In this document: one piece after another, positions 8,326 to 18,336 of the stretch
Layout: each line of letters opens with the position of its first letter
How positions within the stretch are numbered: the stretch's first letter is position 1
Source: an uncultured Collinsella sp.
GTDB taxonomy: Bacteria > Actinomycetota > Coriobacteriia > Coriobacteriales > Coriobacteriaceae
NCBI GenBank assembly: GCA_958436995.1
Contig: CAUBMI010000003.1
Coordinates: 13,386-77,385 of the forward strand
Length of the DNA: 64,000 bases
Reading direction: 5' to 3'
Program-made: the position numbers and the translations under genes
The notes under the pieces: model-generated
Told to the model about the DNA's origin: nothing
Database searches by the model: none
Seen by the model: only the letters and a program-made list of their open reading frames with translations

Positions 8326-9321
8326 ATGGGTGTTAACCTCTCCGGCCGTAGCTTCCTCAAGCTCCTCGACCTCACCACCGAGGAGATCGAGTACCTGCTC
8401 AAGCTCTCCAAGAACTTCAAGGACATGAAGCGCGCTGGCGTTCCGCACCGTTATCTCGAGGGCAAGAACATCGTTCTGCTCTTCCAGAAGACCTCCACTC
8501 GTACCCGCTGCGCCTTCGAGGTCGGCGGCATGGATCTGGGTATGGGCGTCACCTACCTCGATCCGGGTTCGTCGCAGATGGGCAAGAAGGAGTCCATCGA
8601 GGACACCGCCCGCGTTCTCGGCCGCATGTATGACGGCATCGAGTTCCGCGGCTTTGCCCAGGACGACGTCGAGGAGCTCGCTGCTAAGTCCGGCGTGCCC
8701 GTGTGGAACGGTCTGACCACTGAGTGGCATCCCACCCAGATGCTCGCCGACATCCTGACCGTCCAGGAGAACTTCAACTACGACATCAAGGGCAAGACCC
8801 TCGTCTTCATGGGCGACTGCAAGAACAACGTCGCTCGCTCCCTCATGGTCGTCTGCTCCAAGCTCGGCATGAACTTCGTGGCCTGCGGCCCCGAGGAGTG
8901 CATGCCCGCCGACGACGTCATCGAGGCCTGCAAGCCCATCGCCGAGGCCAACGGCTGCACCATCAAGCTGACCACCGACGTCAAGGACGGCGTCACCGGT
9001 GCCGACGTTCTCTACACCGACGTGTGGGTCTCCATGGGCGAGCCCGACGAGGTCTGGGCCGAGCGCATCGCTCAGCTCACCCCGTATCGTGTTACTTCTG
9101 AGGTCATGGCTATGGCCAACCCGGGTGCCATCTTCCTGCACTGCCTGCCCAGCTTCCACGACACCAACACCACGATTGGCGCCGAGAAGTGCGAGCAGTT
9201 CGGCATCACCGAGCAGGAGGTCACCGACGAGGTCTTCGAGAGCCCCGCTTCCAAGGTCTTCGACGAGGCCGAGAACCGCATGCACACCATCAAGGCTGTC
9301 ATGTACGCCACGCTCAAGTAA
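8326..9321 (+). CDS. arcB: Ornithine carbamoyltransferase (catabolic, ADI pathway)
   Basis: The 331-residue enzyme interconverts citrulline plus phosphate and ornithine plus carbamoyl phosphate. The carbamoyl-phosphate binding motif STRTR is at residues 57-61, and the ornithine-binding HCLP signature is near residue 271 (LHCLPSFHD). The ribosome binding site GAAAGGA precedes the ATG. Its place after arcA argues for the degradative direction, which yields carbamoyl phosphate for ATP synthesis; no carbamate kinase gene is in the window. A role in biosynthesis cannot be excluded, because argG and argH are far away and no other copy is visible. Confidence 0.95.
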   Translation: MGVNLSGRSFLKLLDLTTEEIEYLLKLSKNFKDMKRAGVPHRYLEGKNIVLLFQKTSTRTRCAFEVGGMDLGMGVTYLDPGSSQMGKKESIEDTARVLGRMYDGIEFRGFAQDDVEELAAKSGVPVWNGLTTEWHPTQMLADILTVQENFNYDIKGKTLVFMGDCKNNVARSLMVVCSKLGMNFVACGPEECMPADDVIEACKPIAEANGCTIKLTTDVKDGVTGADVLYTDVWVSMGEPDEVWAERIAQLTPYRVTSEVMAMANPGAIFLHCLPSFHDTNTTIGAEKCEQFGITEQEVTDEVFESPASKVFDEAENRMHTIKAVMYATLK

Positions 9322-9336
9322 GAGCATCTAGCATCT

Positions 9337-9375
9337 CGCTCGGGGTGTATTGCTGCACACCCCGAGCGGTTTTAT
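9337..9375 (+). terminator. Terminator after arcB
   Basis: A perfect 12-bp stem, CGCTCGGGGTGT (9337-9348) with ACACCCCGAGCG (9357-9368), is followed by GTTTTATC. Confidence 0.85.
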
Positions 9376-9468
9376 CTGGTAATAATCTCGCATCAAGCGG
9401 CAGGCACGGCACGGAAGAGCCGCTTCGGGCGAGATCAGTAAATGATTTATGAAGGGGGGATGAGAACT

Positions 9469-10947
9469 ATGACTGAGACCGCTAAGAAAAAGCGCGGTAT
9501 GCCTTCATCGTTCACCATTCTTCTTGCTCTGCTGGCAATCGTCGCGGTTGTTACCGTTATCGTCTCCGGTACGTCCGGTGGCGAGGTTACCGCTGCCCGC
9601 CTGAGCGATTTCTGCACCGCCCCGGTCAAGGGCTTCGCTGACGCTCTGCCCGTCTGCCTCTTCGTTATGATCCTCGGCGGCTTCCTCGGCATGATGACCG
9701 AGACCGGCGCCCTGGACAACGGCATTGCTGTTCTGGTGCAGAAGCTTAAGGGCAATGAGATCATGCTCATTCCCGTGCTGATGTTCATCTTCTCCCTCGG
9801 TGGTACCACCTATGGTATGTGCGAGGAGACCGTTCCCTTCTACGCCCTGCTCGCCGCCACCATGATGGCTGCTGGCTTCGACCCCATGGTCGGCGCTGCC
9901 ACCGTCCTGCTCGGCGCTGGTTGCGGCTGCCTCGGCTCCACGGTTAACCCGTTTGCCGTCGGTGCTGCCGTTGACGCTCTGACTGGCGTTGGCATTGAGG
10001 TCAACCAGTCCATCATCATCGGCCTCGGTGCCGTCCTGTGGATTGTTACCACTGTTATGTCCATCCTCTTCGTCATGAGCTATGCCAAGAAGGTCAAGGC
10101 TGACAAGGGTTCCACCATCCTTTCGATGCAGGAGCTCAAGGACGCCGAAGAGGCTCACGGCAAGGCTGCTTCCGAGGTTCACAAGGAGGTCAAGCTCACC
10201 GGTCGTCAGAAGGGTGTTCTGATCGCCTTTGCCTTCACCTTCGTCGTCATGATCGTCGGCTTCATCCCGCTGGCCGACCTCAACGAGGGCGTCGCCAACT
10301 TCTTCGATGCTGGCGCTGTCTATGACGCCGACGGTAACGCCATCGTTCAGGGCTGGTCTGCCCTGATCACCGGCCTGCCCATTGGCCAGTGGTACTTCGA
10401 CGAGGCTTCCACCTGGTTCTTCCTCATGGCTGTCCTGATCGGTATCATCGGTGGCCTGTCCGAGAAGCAGATCGTCAACACCTTCATCACCGGCGCTGCC
10501 GACATGATGTCCGTTGTCCTCGTCATCGCTCTCGCCCGTGGTATCTCCGTCCTCATGGCTAGCACCGGCCTCGACGTCTACGTCCTCGACGCTGCCGCCA
10601 ATGCTCTGGCTGGCCTGTCCGGCGTGATCTTCGCTCCCATGAGCTTCCTGGTCTACTTCGGCCTGTCCTTCCTGATCCCCTCGACCTCCGGTATGGCTAC
10701 TGTCTCCATGCCCATCATGGGACCGCTGGCTGTTAAGCTCGGCTTCTCGCCCGAGGTCATGGTCATGATCTTCTCCGCCGCCATCGGCGTCGTGAACCTG
10801 TTCACCCCGACCTCTGGTGCCATCATGGGCGGTCTCGCTCTGGCTAAGATCGAGTGGACGACCTGGCTCAAGTTTGCCCTTAAGCTCATCGTCGCTCTCT
10901 CCGTCGTCTGCGCCATCATCCTGACCGTCGCCTGCGTGATGCTCTAA
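9469..10947 (+). CDS. YfcC family membrane carrier, probable arginine/ornithine exchanger
   Basis: The 492-residue protein has about a dozen hydrophobic segments and resembles the YfcC/DcuC-type carriers (motifs FSLGGTTYGMCEETVPFY and FLIPSTSGMATVSMPIMGP). The start at 9469 is chosen because GGGGGG at 9454-9459 is then at a normal distance; in-frame ATGs at 9442 and 9460 are alternatives. YfcC-type carriers occur in ADI gene sets of several bacteria in place of the classical ArcD antiporter. Because it follows arcA-arcB and no ArcD is visible, arginine-in/ornithine-out exchange is a reasonable inference; the substrate is not readable from the sequence. Confidence 0.8.
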   Translation: MTETAKKKRGMPSSFTILLALLAIVAVVTVIVSGTSGGEVTAARLSDFCTAPVKGFADALPVCLFVMILGGFLGMMTETGALDNGIAVLVQKLKGNEIMLIPVLMFIFSLGGTTYGMCEETVPFYALLAATMMAAGFDPMVGAATVLLGAGCGCLGSTVNPFAVGAAVDALTGVGIEVNQSIIIGLGAVLWIVTTVMSILFVMSYAKKVKADKGSTILSMQELKDAEEAHGKAASEVHKEVKLTGRQKGVLIAFAFTFVVMIVGFIPLADLNEGVANFFDAGAVYDADGNAIVQGWSALITGLPIGQWYFDEASTWFFLMAVLIGIIGGLSEKQIVNTFITGAADMMSVVLVIALARGISVLMASTGLDVYVLDAAANALAGLSGVIFAPMSFLVYFGLSFLIPSTSGMATVSMPIMGPLAVKLGFSPEVMVMIFSAAIGVVNLFTPTSGAIMGGLALAKIEWTTWLKFALKLIVALSVVCAIILTVACVML

Positions 10948-11502
10948 GTACCCCTTGGGTACCCCACGGAACCTTGACGATCCTGCAAAGGATCACCTGG
11001 TCATCGTCTGTCCGGTGGGGTAACCCCACCGGTAGACTCCTACCTTTAGCCCCCTCCCGTTCCGTGCGCGGGAGGGGGCGCACTTATGTTCCGCGGTTTT
11101 ACCAAACCGCGGAACCACTCGACGCTGCGCGCCGCCCAGAACTACAATTTGTCATTCAAAAGGCAAGGCATGACCAAAAGGTCTATGCCTTGCCTTTTTC
11201 ATGCCAACTTGTACGTTCTGGACGGCGCTCGCTGACTTATGCTCAACCTGCGACGCTGTTATTGTTGGTGCAGGGGAACAGCTTGCCCGCTCTGGTGCCC
11301 GTTCGTTGACTTTGGCTCTGCCTGTGACGTTTCCATTGTTGGTGCGGAGTGACTTGGTTCCTGCTTCAAATTAGCTATCCCGGGTCCCCGGTGGTTGCGG
11401 TGGCGTGTTTGGTTGGTGCCTGTTGGCGGCCAGGCCCTTGCGAGGGGCAGGCTCCGTTATAATCGCCTAAGACATTAAATGGAAACGGGACGGGAGCCAT
11501 AT
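10948..11502. other. Intergenic region with stacked hairpins and a degenerate direct repeat
   Basis: No gene is supported here. The region contains three hairpins: 11049-11079 (GCCCCCTCCCG/CGGGAGGGGGC), 11091-11113 (CCGCGGTTT/AAACCGCGG) and the terminator at 11160-11199. An imperfect ~39-bp direct repeat follows (11239-11277 and 11306-11344, both ending ATTGTTGGTGC). Confidence 0.6.
11158..11199. terminator. Bidirectional terminator
   Basis: AAAGGCAAGGCAT and ATGCCTTGCCTTT form a long perfect stem around about 11160-11197, with a T-run on the plus strand and an A-run before the stem that gives T-richness on the minus strand. Confidence 0.8.
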
Positions 11503-12984
11503 ATGCGCCAGGGTTTCGACAATGCGAAGTATATCGAGCTGCAGGCTGCTCACATTAAGGAGCGCATCTCGCAGTTTGGTGGCAAGCTCTATTTGGAGTT
11601 TGGCGGTAAGCTGTTCGATGACTATCATGCGAGCCGCGTGCTGCCGGGTTTTGAACCGGACAGCAAGTTCCGCATGCTCAAGAGCATCGCCGACGATGTC
11701 GAGGTTATCATCGCGATCAACGCGAACCACATCGAGAAAAACAAGGCTCGTGGTGACCTTGGCATTACCTATGACGAGGATGTGCTGCGCCTGGTTGACC
11801 TGTTCCGCGGCAACGGCTTTGCCGTCGCGGCTGTGGTCATCACCCAGTACGCCGGCCAGCCTGCTGCCGATGTGTTCCGCAACCGCCTGAACGCGCTCGG
11901 TATTCCCGCCAAGCTGCACTATCCCATCGAGGGCTATCCGCACGACGTCGACCTGATCGTGTCCGACGATGGCTACGGCAAGAACGAGTTTGTCGAGACC
12001 ACTCGTCCGCTCGTCGTCGTGACGGCGCCCGGCCCCGGCTCGGGCAAGCTCGCCACTTGCCTCTCGCAGCTGTATCACGAGCATAAGCACGGTACCGCCG
12101 CCGGCTATGCCAAGTTTGAGACCTTCCCGGTCTGGAATCTTCCTCTGACGCATCCGGTCAATATTGCCTACGAGGCCGCCACGGCTGACCTCGACGACGC
12201 CAATATCATCGATTCGTTCCACCTTGAGGCCTACAACAAGACCACGGTCAACTACAACCGCGACGTCGAGGCCTTCCCGGTAGTCCGTGCCCTGATGGAA
12301 AAGATCCTGGGCAAGAGCCCCTACCAGAGCCCTACGGACATGGGCGTCAATATGGTCGGCTTTGCCATCACCGATGACGATGCCTGCCGCGACGCTTCCA
12401 AGATGGAGATCGTCCGCCGCTACTTTACTGCGGTCGAAAATGTGCGCCGTACCGGCGTGGGCGATGAGCAAGTCGACCGTCTCAAGATTATTATGAAGAA
12501 AGCCGGCATCGATAAGAACTACTCACCGGCGCGCTCGGCGGCCCTCACCAGGGAACAGCTGACGGGTGGTCCCGTGGGTGCCATGGTCATGCCCGATGGC
12601 TCCGTGGTGACCGGTAAGACCTCCACGCGCCTGGGCGCCGCAAGTTCGCTCATTATGAACGCCCTCAAGCATGTCTCGGGCGTCGACCTTGAGCTCGAGG
12701 TCATTAGCGATGAGGCGATCGAGCCCATCAGCAAGCTCAAGACGCATTTCCTGGGCAGCAAAAACCCGCGCCTCCACACCGACGAGACGCTTATGGCTCT
12801 GTCGATCACCTCGGCCACGAGTGAGACGGCCGCTCGCGTCCTTTCGGGCCTGGAGCAGCTGCGCGGTTGCGATGCCTTCTTTAGCGTGATTATCTCGCCG
12901 ACGGACGAGACGGTACTGCGCAAACTGGGTATCAACGTATGCTGCGAGCCCAAGTTTGAGCGCCGCGGTTTCTTCCATCGCTAA
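11503..12984 (+). CDS. DUF1846 family protein
   Basis: The 493-residue protein is recognised as DUF1846 from its N-terminal segment (GFDNAKYIELQAAHIKERI, then FGGKLFDDYHASRVLPGF) and its length. The family is widespread in Firmicutes and Actinobacteria and has no assigned reaction that I can state. A VVTAPGPGSGKLATCLSQLYHE stretch near residue 180 looks like a nucleotide-binding loop. The start at 11503 is preferred over 11479 because GGGAG is then well spaced. It appears monocistronic. Confidence 0.85.
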   Translation: MRQGFDNAKYIELQAAHIKERISQFGGKLYLEFGGKLFDDYHASRVLPGFEPDSKFRMLKSIADDVEVIIAINANHIEKNKARGDLGITYDEDVLRLVDLFRGNGFAVAAVVITQYAGQPAADVFRNRLNALGIPAKLHYPIEGYPHDVDLIVSDDGYGKNEFVETTRPLVVVTAPGPGSGKLATCLSQLYHEHKHGTAAGYAKFETFPVWNLPLTHPVNIAYEAATADLDDANIIDSFHLEAYNKTTVNYNRDVEAFPVVRALMEKILGKSPYQSPTDMGVNMVGFAITDDDACRDASKMEIVRRYFTAVENVRRTGVGDEQVDRLKIIMKKAGIDKNYSPARSAALTREQLTGGPVGAMVMPDGSVVTGKTSTRLGAASSLIMNALKHVSGVDLELEVISDEAIEPISKLKTHFLGSKNPRLHTDETLMALSITSATSETAARVLSGLEQLRGCDAFFSVIISPTDETVLRKLGINVCCEPKFERRGFFHR

Positions 12985-13240
12985 GTTTGAAGCACCGCGG
13001 TAATTACATTGCATTTTGGCCGTATCGGGTTAGCGCCCGGTACGGCTTTTTGATCAATAAAGCGTCTATTTCGGCGAAAAATAGCTGTTTACCTGCCTAG
13101 AAACAATTTGAGCGGTATACAATAACCGTAACTGTTTCATCCTTAGCGGGATGCCGCATGATGGATATTACCTGCCATCGTGAGGTGTGTCGGTCGCGCA
13201 CGGCGCGTTAGATGCTCGTGCTCGGTTTGAGGAGGCTGCC

Positions 13241-13579
13241 ATGGCGGGCAAGGGTCGTGCGAGTGTTAACGATATGAAGCGTGTCGAGGTGCTGGTGTTG
13301 ATGGAGATCGACCAGCAAACCGAAGACAATGGCGGGCCGTATGGTTTCTCGCGCAAAACGCTTGCCGAGCGCGTGGGGGTTTCGCCGTATCGTGCCCGCG
13401 CCGCAATCGATCGCTTGGATTCCGAAGGTATGATTGATGTCGTCTCGCGTTATAGCGACGACGGCGGTCAGCTTGCAAATGGCATTTGCCTCACCGAACG
13501 TGGTGAGTGGTATCTTGAGGGCGTCCGTACCGGCATGCTCGTTCAAGAAATGCTTGAGGACGAGGTTGCTGATCGATAG
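13241..13579 (+). CDS. Small winged-helix DNA-binding protein
   Basis: The start at 13241 follows a strong GAGGAGG ribosome binding site and gives 112 residues. The middle has a helix-turn-helix signature (SRKTLAERVGVSPYRARAAIDRL) followed by a wing-like segment (EGMIDVVSRYSDDGGQLANGICLTERGEWYL), like MarR or replication-initiator winged helices. The C-terminus is acidic. A terminator follows directly, and pyrG lies beyond it. The target is unknown; autoregulation is possible. Confidence 0.7.
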   Translation: MAGKGRASVNDMKRVEVLVLMEIDQQTEDNGGPYGFSRKTLAERVGVSPYRARAAIDRLDSEGMIDVVSRYSDDGGQLANGICLTERGEWYLEGVRTGMLVQEMLEDEVADR

Positions 13580-13603
13580 CAGCATGTAACCCTTGCCATA
13601 GCG

Positions 13604-13634
13604 ACGCCGTCTGGGAAACCGGGCGGCGTTTTGT
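13604..13634 (+). terminator. Terminator after the winged-helix gene
   Basis: CGCCGTCTGG pairs imperfectly with CCGGGCGGCG around a GAAA loop and is followed by TTTTGTTT. Confidence 0.75.
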
Positions 13635-13670
13635 TTCAAGATTGAGAAATGCAATCGCACGCGAGAAAAA

Positions 13671-13702
13671 TTGCGGACGGTCCGCGGCGCGAGTATTACA
13701 AT
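13671..13702 (+). promoter_or_regulatory. Probable pyrG promoter with internal palindrome
   Basis: TTGCGG (13671-13676) and TATTAC/TACAAT (13694-13702) form a plausible promoter. Between them is a perfect palindrome, GCGGAC-G-GTCCGC (13673-13685), in the position of a repressor operator. Confidence 0.45.
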
Positions 13703-13751
13703 GAAGACCCGTAAGATGTGGATAAACAACTTCTACGGGAAGCGCAGGTAA

Positions 13752-15419
<1,668 letters not shown>

Positions 15420-15421
15420 GG

Positions 15422-16363
15422 GTGCCGGCGAATAAGGAACATACCGAAGCTACTCCCTCGTCGCTCGCCGTGGCGGCGGGGGAGTATCTCGATTACCTCG
15501 CGGTCGAGCGGGGCTTGGCGCGCAACACGATTGTGGCCTATCGTCGTGACCTGACGACGTACTGCGCCTATCTGGAGCGGGCGGGTATTGTGTCTTTTGA
15601 AGAGGTGACCCGTCAGGTCGTGGAGGGCTTTGTCGCCGATCGCCGCGGCGGAGGCTATTCCGACGCCTCGGTGGAGCGCGCGCTTGCTGCCGTGAAGGGC
15701 CTGCATGCCTTTTTGGTGCGCGATGGGGCCGTGGCCCAAAACCCGACGGCGGCGTTGCGCCTGCCTAAAAAGGCTGAGCGTTTGCCGGAGTATCTATCGG
15801 TGGAGGATGTCTCGGCGCTGCTCGATCAAGACTTTCCCGAGGGCGAGATGGGACTGCGCGACCATGCCATCTTGGAAGTGCTCTACGGATGCGGTTTGCG
15901 TGTGAGTGAGCTGGTTGGGCTCGATGTGGGCGATATCCATATTGACGATGGCTTTGTACTCGTTCGCGGTAAGGGCTCAAAGGAACGCCTGTCCCCACTG
16001 GTGGGAAGCGCGGCGCGAGCTCTGACGCTCTATGTAACTGAGGGACGTTCTCGCTTGGCGGCCCATGCCCGCGGAACCGAGACCTCGGCGGTCTTTTTAA
16101 ATAAGAACGGACGTCGCCTGTCGCGCCAGGCCGTGCATGCGATATGCGAGCGGTATGGGCGTCAGGTGGGGCTGGTGGGGCTCCATCCCCATACCTTGCG
16201 CCACTCCTTTGCCACCCACATGCTCGCGGGCGGTGCCGACCTGCGTGTGCTGCAGGAGATTTTGGGCCATGCCGATATTTCGACCACGCAGGTCTACACG
16301 CATGTCGACCGAACGCAACTGACCGAGGTCTATCTGGCGGCGCATCCGCTAGCACATCGCTAG
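15422..16363 (+). CDS. xerD: Tyrosine site-specific recombinase, XerD-like
   Basis: The 313-residue protein has an N-terminal core-binding (SAM-like) domain, then a catalytic domain with the complete RKHRHY set visible: Arg in LYGCGLRVSEL, Lys in GKGSKERLSPL, HTLRHSF, and GHADISTTQVYTHV with the terminal nucleophilic Tyr. Size and closeness to XerD suggest chromosome dimer resolution at dif rather than an integrase, and there are no phage genes nearby. The GTG start overlaps the end of pyrG closely, so translation is probably coupled. XerC versus XerD cannot be settled by eye. Confidence 0.9.
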   Translation: MPANKEHTEATPSSLAVAAGEYLDYLAVERGLARNTIVAYRRDLTTYCAYLERAGIVSFEEVTRQVVEGFVADRRGGGYSDASVERALAAVKGLHAFLVRDGAVAQNPTAALRLPKKAERLPEYLSVEDVSALLDQDFPEGEMGLRDHAILEVLYGCGLRVSELVGLDVGDIHIDDGFVLVRGKGSKERLSPLVGSAARALTLYVTEGRSRLAAHARGTETSAVFLNKNGRRLSRQAVHAICERYGRQVGLVGLHPHTLRHSFATHMLAGGADLRVLQEILGHADISTTQVYTHVDRTQLTEVYLAAHPLAHR

Positions 16364-16395
16364 CACCTCGCTGACCCGCATATTTATAAATACTA

Positions 16396-16466
16396 AAGGG
16401 GACGGGCCCCAGATTGCCGAGACGCACTTTTGCGCGCATGGGCAATCTGGGGCCCGTCCCATTTTT
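16396..16466. terminator. Very long hairpin terminator after xerD
   Basis: GGGACGGGCCCCAGATTGCC (16399-16418) and its reverse complement (16441-16460) form a 20-bp perfect stem with a ~22-base loop, followed by ATTTTT. Confidence 0.9.
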
Positions 16467-16825
16467 CGCTAGACACCGATGCGGCGGTGGGCCGTGTGTA
16501 CCGTGGGTGGGGGAGTTTGGGGGCGATGTGAACGGCGTGTAAAGGGACGTAAAAATCGCCTCAAGGTCAACTTGAAGGTTGAGGTTCGCGGGTGTGGTTC
16601 TACAGGTGGCATCCCGCCTTTGCTGCAAACACAACATATTGTGTTTTCGAACATATGCTCGGGGGTGTTTTACAACATATTGGGGGTGGAATGGTGGGGA
16701 GGGGTGGGGGAAGGGGTGGGGAAAGGTGTTGAAAAATGGGGCAGTTCCCCATATTATTAATGACGTCGACAGGCGGGGTGGTTCCCCGCGTACGTGCCAT
16801 CTGAGTAACCGAGGGGAGGGCGCAC
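16467..16825 (+). promoter_or_regulatory. mraZ upstream region: palindrome, G-rich TGGGG repeats
   Basis: The 359 bp before mraZ contain no gene. They hold a perfect inverted repeat, AAACACAA-CATA-TTGTGTTT (16627-16646), a second ACAACATATTG at 16672-16682, and an extraordinary G-rich tract at 16681-16741. TGGGG occurs at 16681, 16695, 16705, 16717 and 16737. MraZ is known to bind TGGGN direct repeats with 5-base spacers; the 16695/16705 pair fits exactly. The tract could also form a G-quadruplex. Confidence 0.6.
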
Positions 16826-17260
16826 ATGGGAATGACTGGTGCATACGAGCGCAATCTCGATGCAAAAGGTCGTCTGTCCCTGCCTGCACCCCTTCGCGAG
16901 GAGCTTGGAGAGCACGTTCGCGTGTTCAAAGCCCTGGATGTCGATGCTCTGTACGTGTTCTCTGCCGAGGCCTTCGATAAGTGGGTCGAAGGACTCTTCG
17001 CGGGTCGTGAGGGCCACGAGGGTTTTAACCCGCGTGACATTAATGACCAGAAGCTCATGAGGGCGATCAACAAGCGCACCACGTCGATGGACGTGGACAG
17101 CGCCGGTCGTATCGGTCTTTCCGAGTCTCTCCGCAAGCAGGCGAACCTCGACCGCGAGGTCACGGTTGTGGGCAACTACGACCACCTTGAGGTTTGGGAT
17201 CGCGCCGCGGCCGATGAGGACGATGACGATGGGGCCCTGCTGGACCTCTTCTTCTCGTAA
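16826..17260 (+). CDS. mraZ: Transcriptional regulator MraZ
   Basis: The 144-residue protein consists of two SpoVT/AbrB-like beta-alpha domains typical of MraZ. The first has YERNLDAKGRLSLPAPLREEL; the second has TTSMDVDSAGRIGLSESLRKQAN, and both carry the DxxGR core. The C-terminus is acidic (DEDDDDGALLDLFFS). MraZ controls the dcw cluster, whose first gene it is, by binding upstream direct repeats. The ribosome binding site GAGGGGAGG is strong. The next gene starts 20 bases after the stop. Confidence 0.95.
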   Translation: MGMTGAYERNLDAKGRLSLPAPLREELGEHVRVFKALDVDALYVFSAEAFDKWVEGLFAGREGHEGFNPRDINDQKLMRAINKRTTSMDVDSAGRIGLSESLRKQANLDREVTVVGNYDHLEVWDRAAADEDDDDGALLDLFFS

Positions 17261-17280
17261 GGGCAAGGCACGGGTAACGG

Positions 17281-18246
17281 ATGGAGCGTGGGATCTTGAC
17301 ACAAGAATATCGGCATGAACCTGTCATGCTCGGCGAAGTGCTTGAGTCGCTGCGGCTAAAGAGCGGCTCCGTTGTCTGCGATTGCACCCTTGGCGGTGCC
17401 GGCCATTCGGTAAAGATGGCCGCGCAGGTGGGGGAGACGGGTCTTTTGCTCGGCGTCGATCAGGACGACATGGCCCTCGAGGCCGCTGGCGCCCGTCTGG
17501 ACCGCGAGGTTCCCGGCGTTCCGCACCAGCTGCTGAAGGGCAACTTCGGCGACTTGGACGAGCTGCTTTGCTCGGCCGAGGTGCCCGGGGTCGATGGCTT
17601 CCTGTTCGATTTGGGCGTTTCGTCACCGCAACTCGATATCCCTGGCAGGGGCTTTTCGTATAACGAGGACGCCCCATTGGACATGCGGATGGATCCGGGT
17701 AATAACACCTTAAACGCAGCTGAGGTCATCAACACCTATAACGAACACGACCTCGCCCGGATTCTACGCGTCTACGGCGAAGAGAAGTTCGCCTCGCAGA
17801 TCGCGCGCGAGATCGTGCGCCGCCGCGAGCAAGAACCGATCGAAACCACCGGCCAATTTGTCGAGATCATCAAGGCGGGTATCCCGGCTGCCGCTCGTCG
17901 GCATGGCGGACACCCGGCCAAGAAAAGTTTCCAGGCCATTCGCATCGAGGTCAATCACGAGCTCGATGTGCTCGAACGAGGGCTTGATGCCGCCACCAGG
18001 TGGCTCAACCCGGGCGGACGTATCTGCGTCATCTCGTATCACTCGCTCGAGGACCGTATCGTAAAGAACCACTTTAAGGAGATGAGCCAGGGGTGCACGT
18101 GTCCGCCGGAGATTCCGGTGTGCGTGTGCGGCAACGTGCCGATACTCAAGGTCATCACCCGCAAACCCTTGGTTGCCCAGCCTGATGAGGTTGAGCGCAA
18201 CCCTCGGGCGAGATCAGCCAAAATCCGCGTGGCGCAGCGTCTGTAG
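17281..18246 (+). CDS. rsmH: 16S rRNA (cytosine1402-N4)-methyltransferase
   Basis: The 321-residue protein has the MraW/RsmH opening EYRHEPVMLGEVLESL, a SAM-binding GGAGHS motif, and DLGVSSPQLD, RGFSYNEDAPLDMRMD and ISYHSLEDRIVK, all hallmarks of the family that methylates N4 of C1402 in 16S rRNA. A Cys-rich segment near the C-terminus (CTCPPEIPVCVCG) is also typical. A TTG at 17296 is an alternative start. Confidence 0.95.
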   Translation: MERGILTQEYRHEPVMLGEVLESLRLKSGSVVCDCTLGGAGHSVKMAAQVGETGLLLGVDQDDMALEAAGARLDREVPGVPHQLLKGNFGDLDELLCSAEVPGVDGFLFDLGVSSPQLDIPGRGFSYNEDAPLDMRMDPGNNTLNAAEVINTYNEHDLARILRVYGEEKFASQIAREIVRRREQEPIETTGQFVEIIKAGIPAAARRHGGHPAKKSFQAIRIEVNHELDVLERGLDAATRWLNPGGRICVISYHSLEDRIVKNHFKEMSQGCTCPPEIPVCVCGNVPILKVITRKPLVAQPDEVERNPRARSAKIRVAQRL

Positions 18247-18336
18247 GCACGACCGCGCGATATTGGACCTCCCGCTCGCACCATAAACGAAGCTTAAACA
18301 CACTACCAACGTACTCGGGATGGGAGGCGGCATATC

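Noticed and set aside
6904..9327. An 807-codon minus-strand open frame covering arcA copy 2 and arcB, and a 481-codon one over arcA copy 1
   Set aside because: They arise from the extreme C-ending codon use of arcA and arcB on the other strand. The translations are Val/Leu/Gly/Asp-rich and match no family, while the plus-strand products carry complete catalytic motifs.
15765..16889. A 374-codon minus-strand ORF over xerD and the mraZ upstream region
   Set aside because: It crosses a long terminator hairpin and the G-rich tract and overlaps the XerD catalytic motifs in antisense; its translation is low-complexity.
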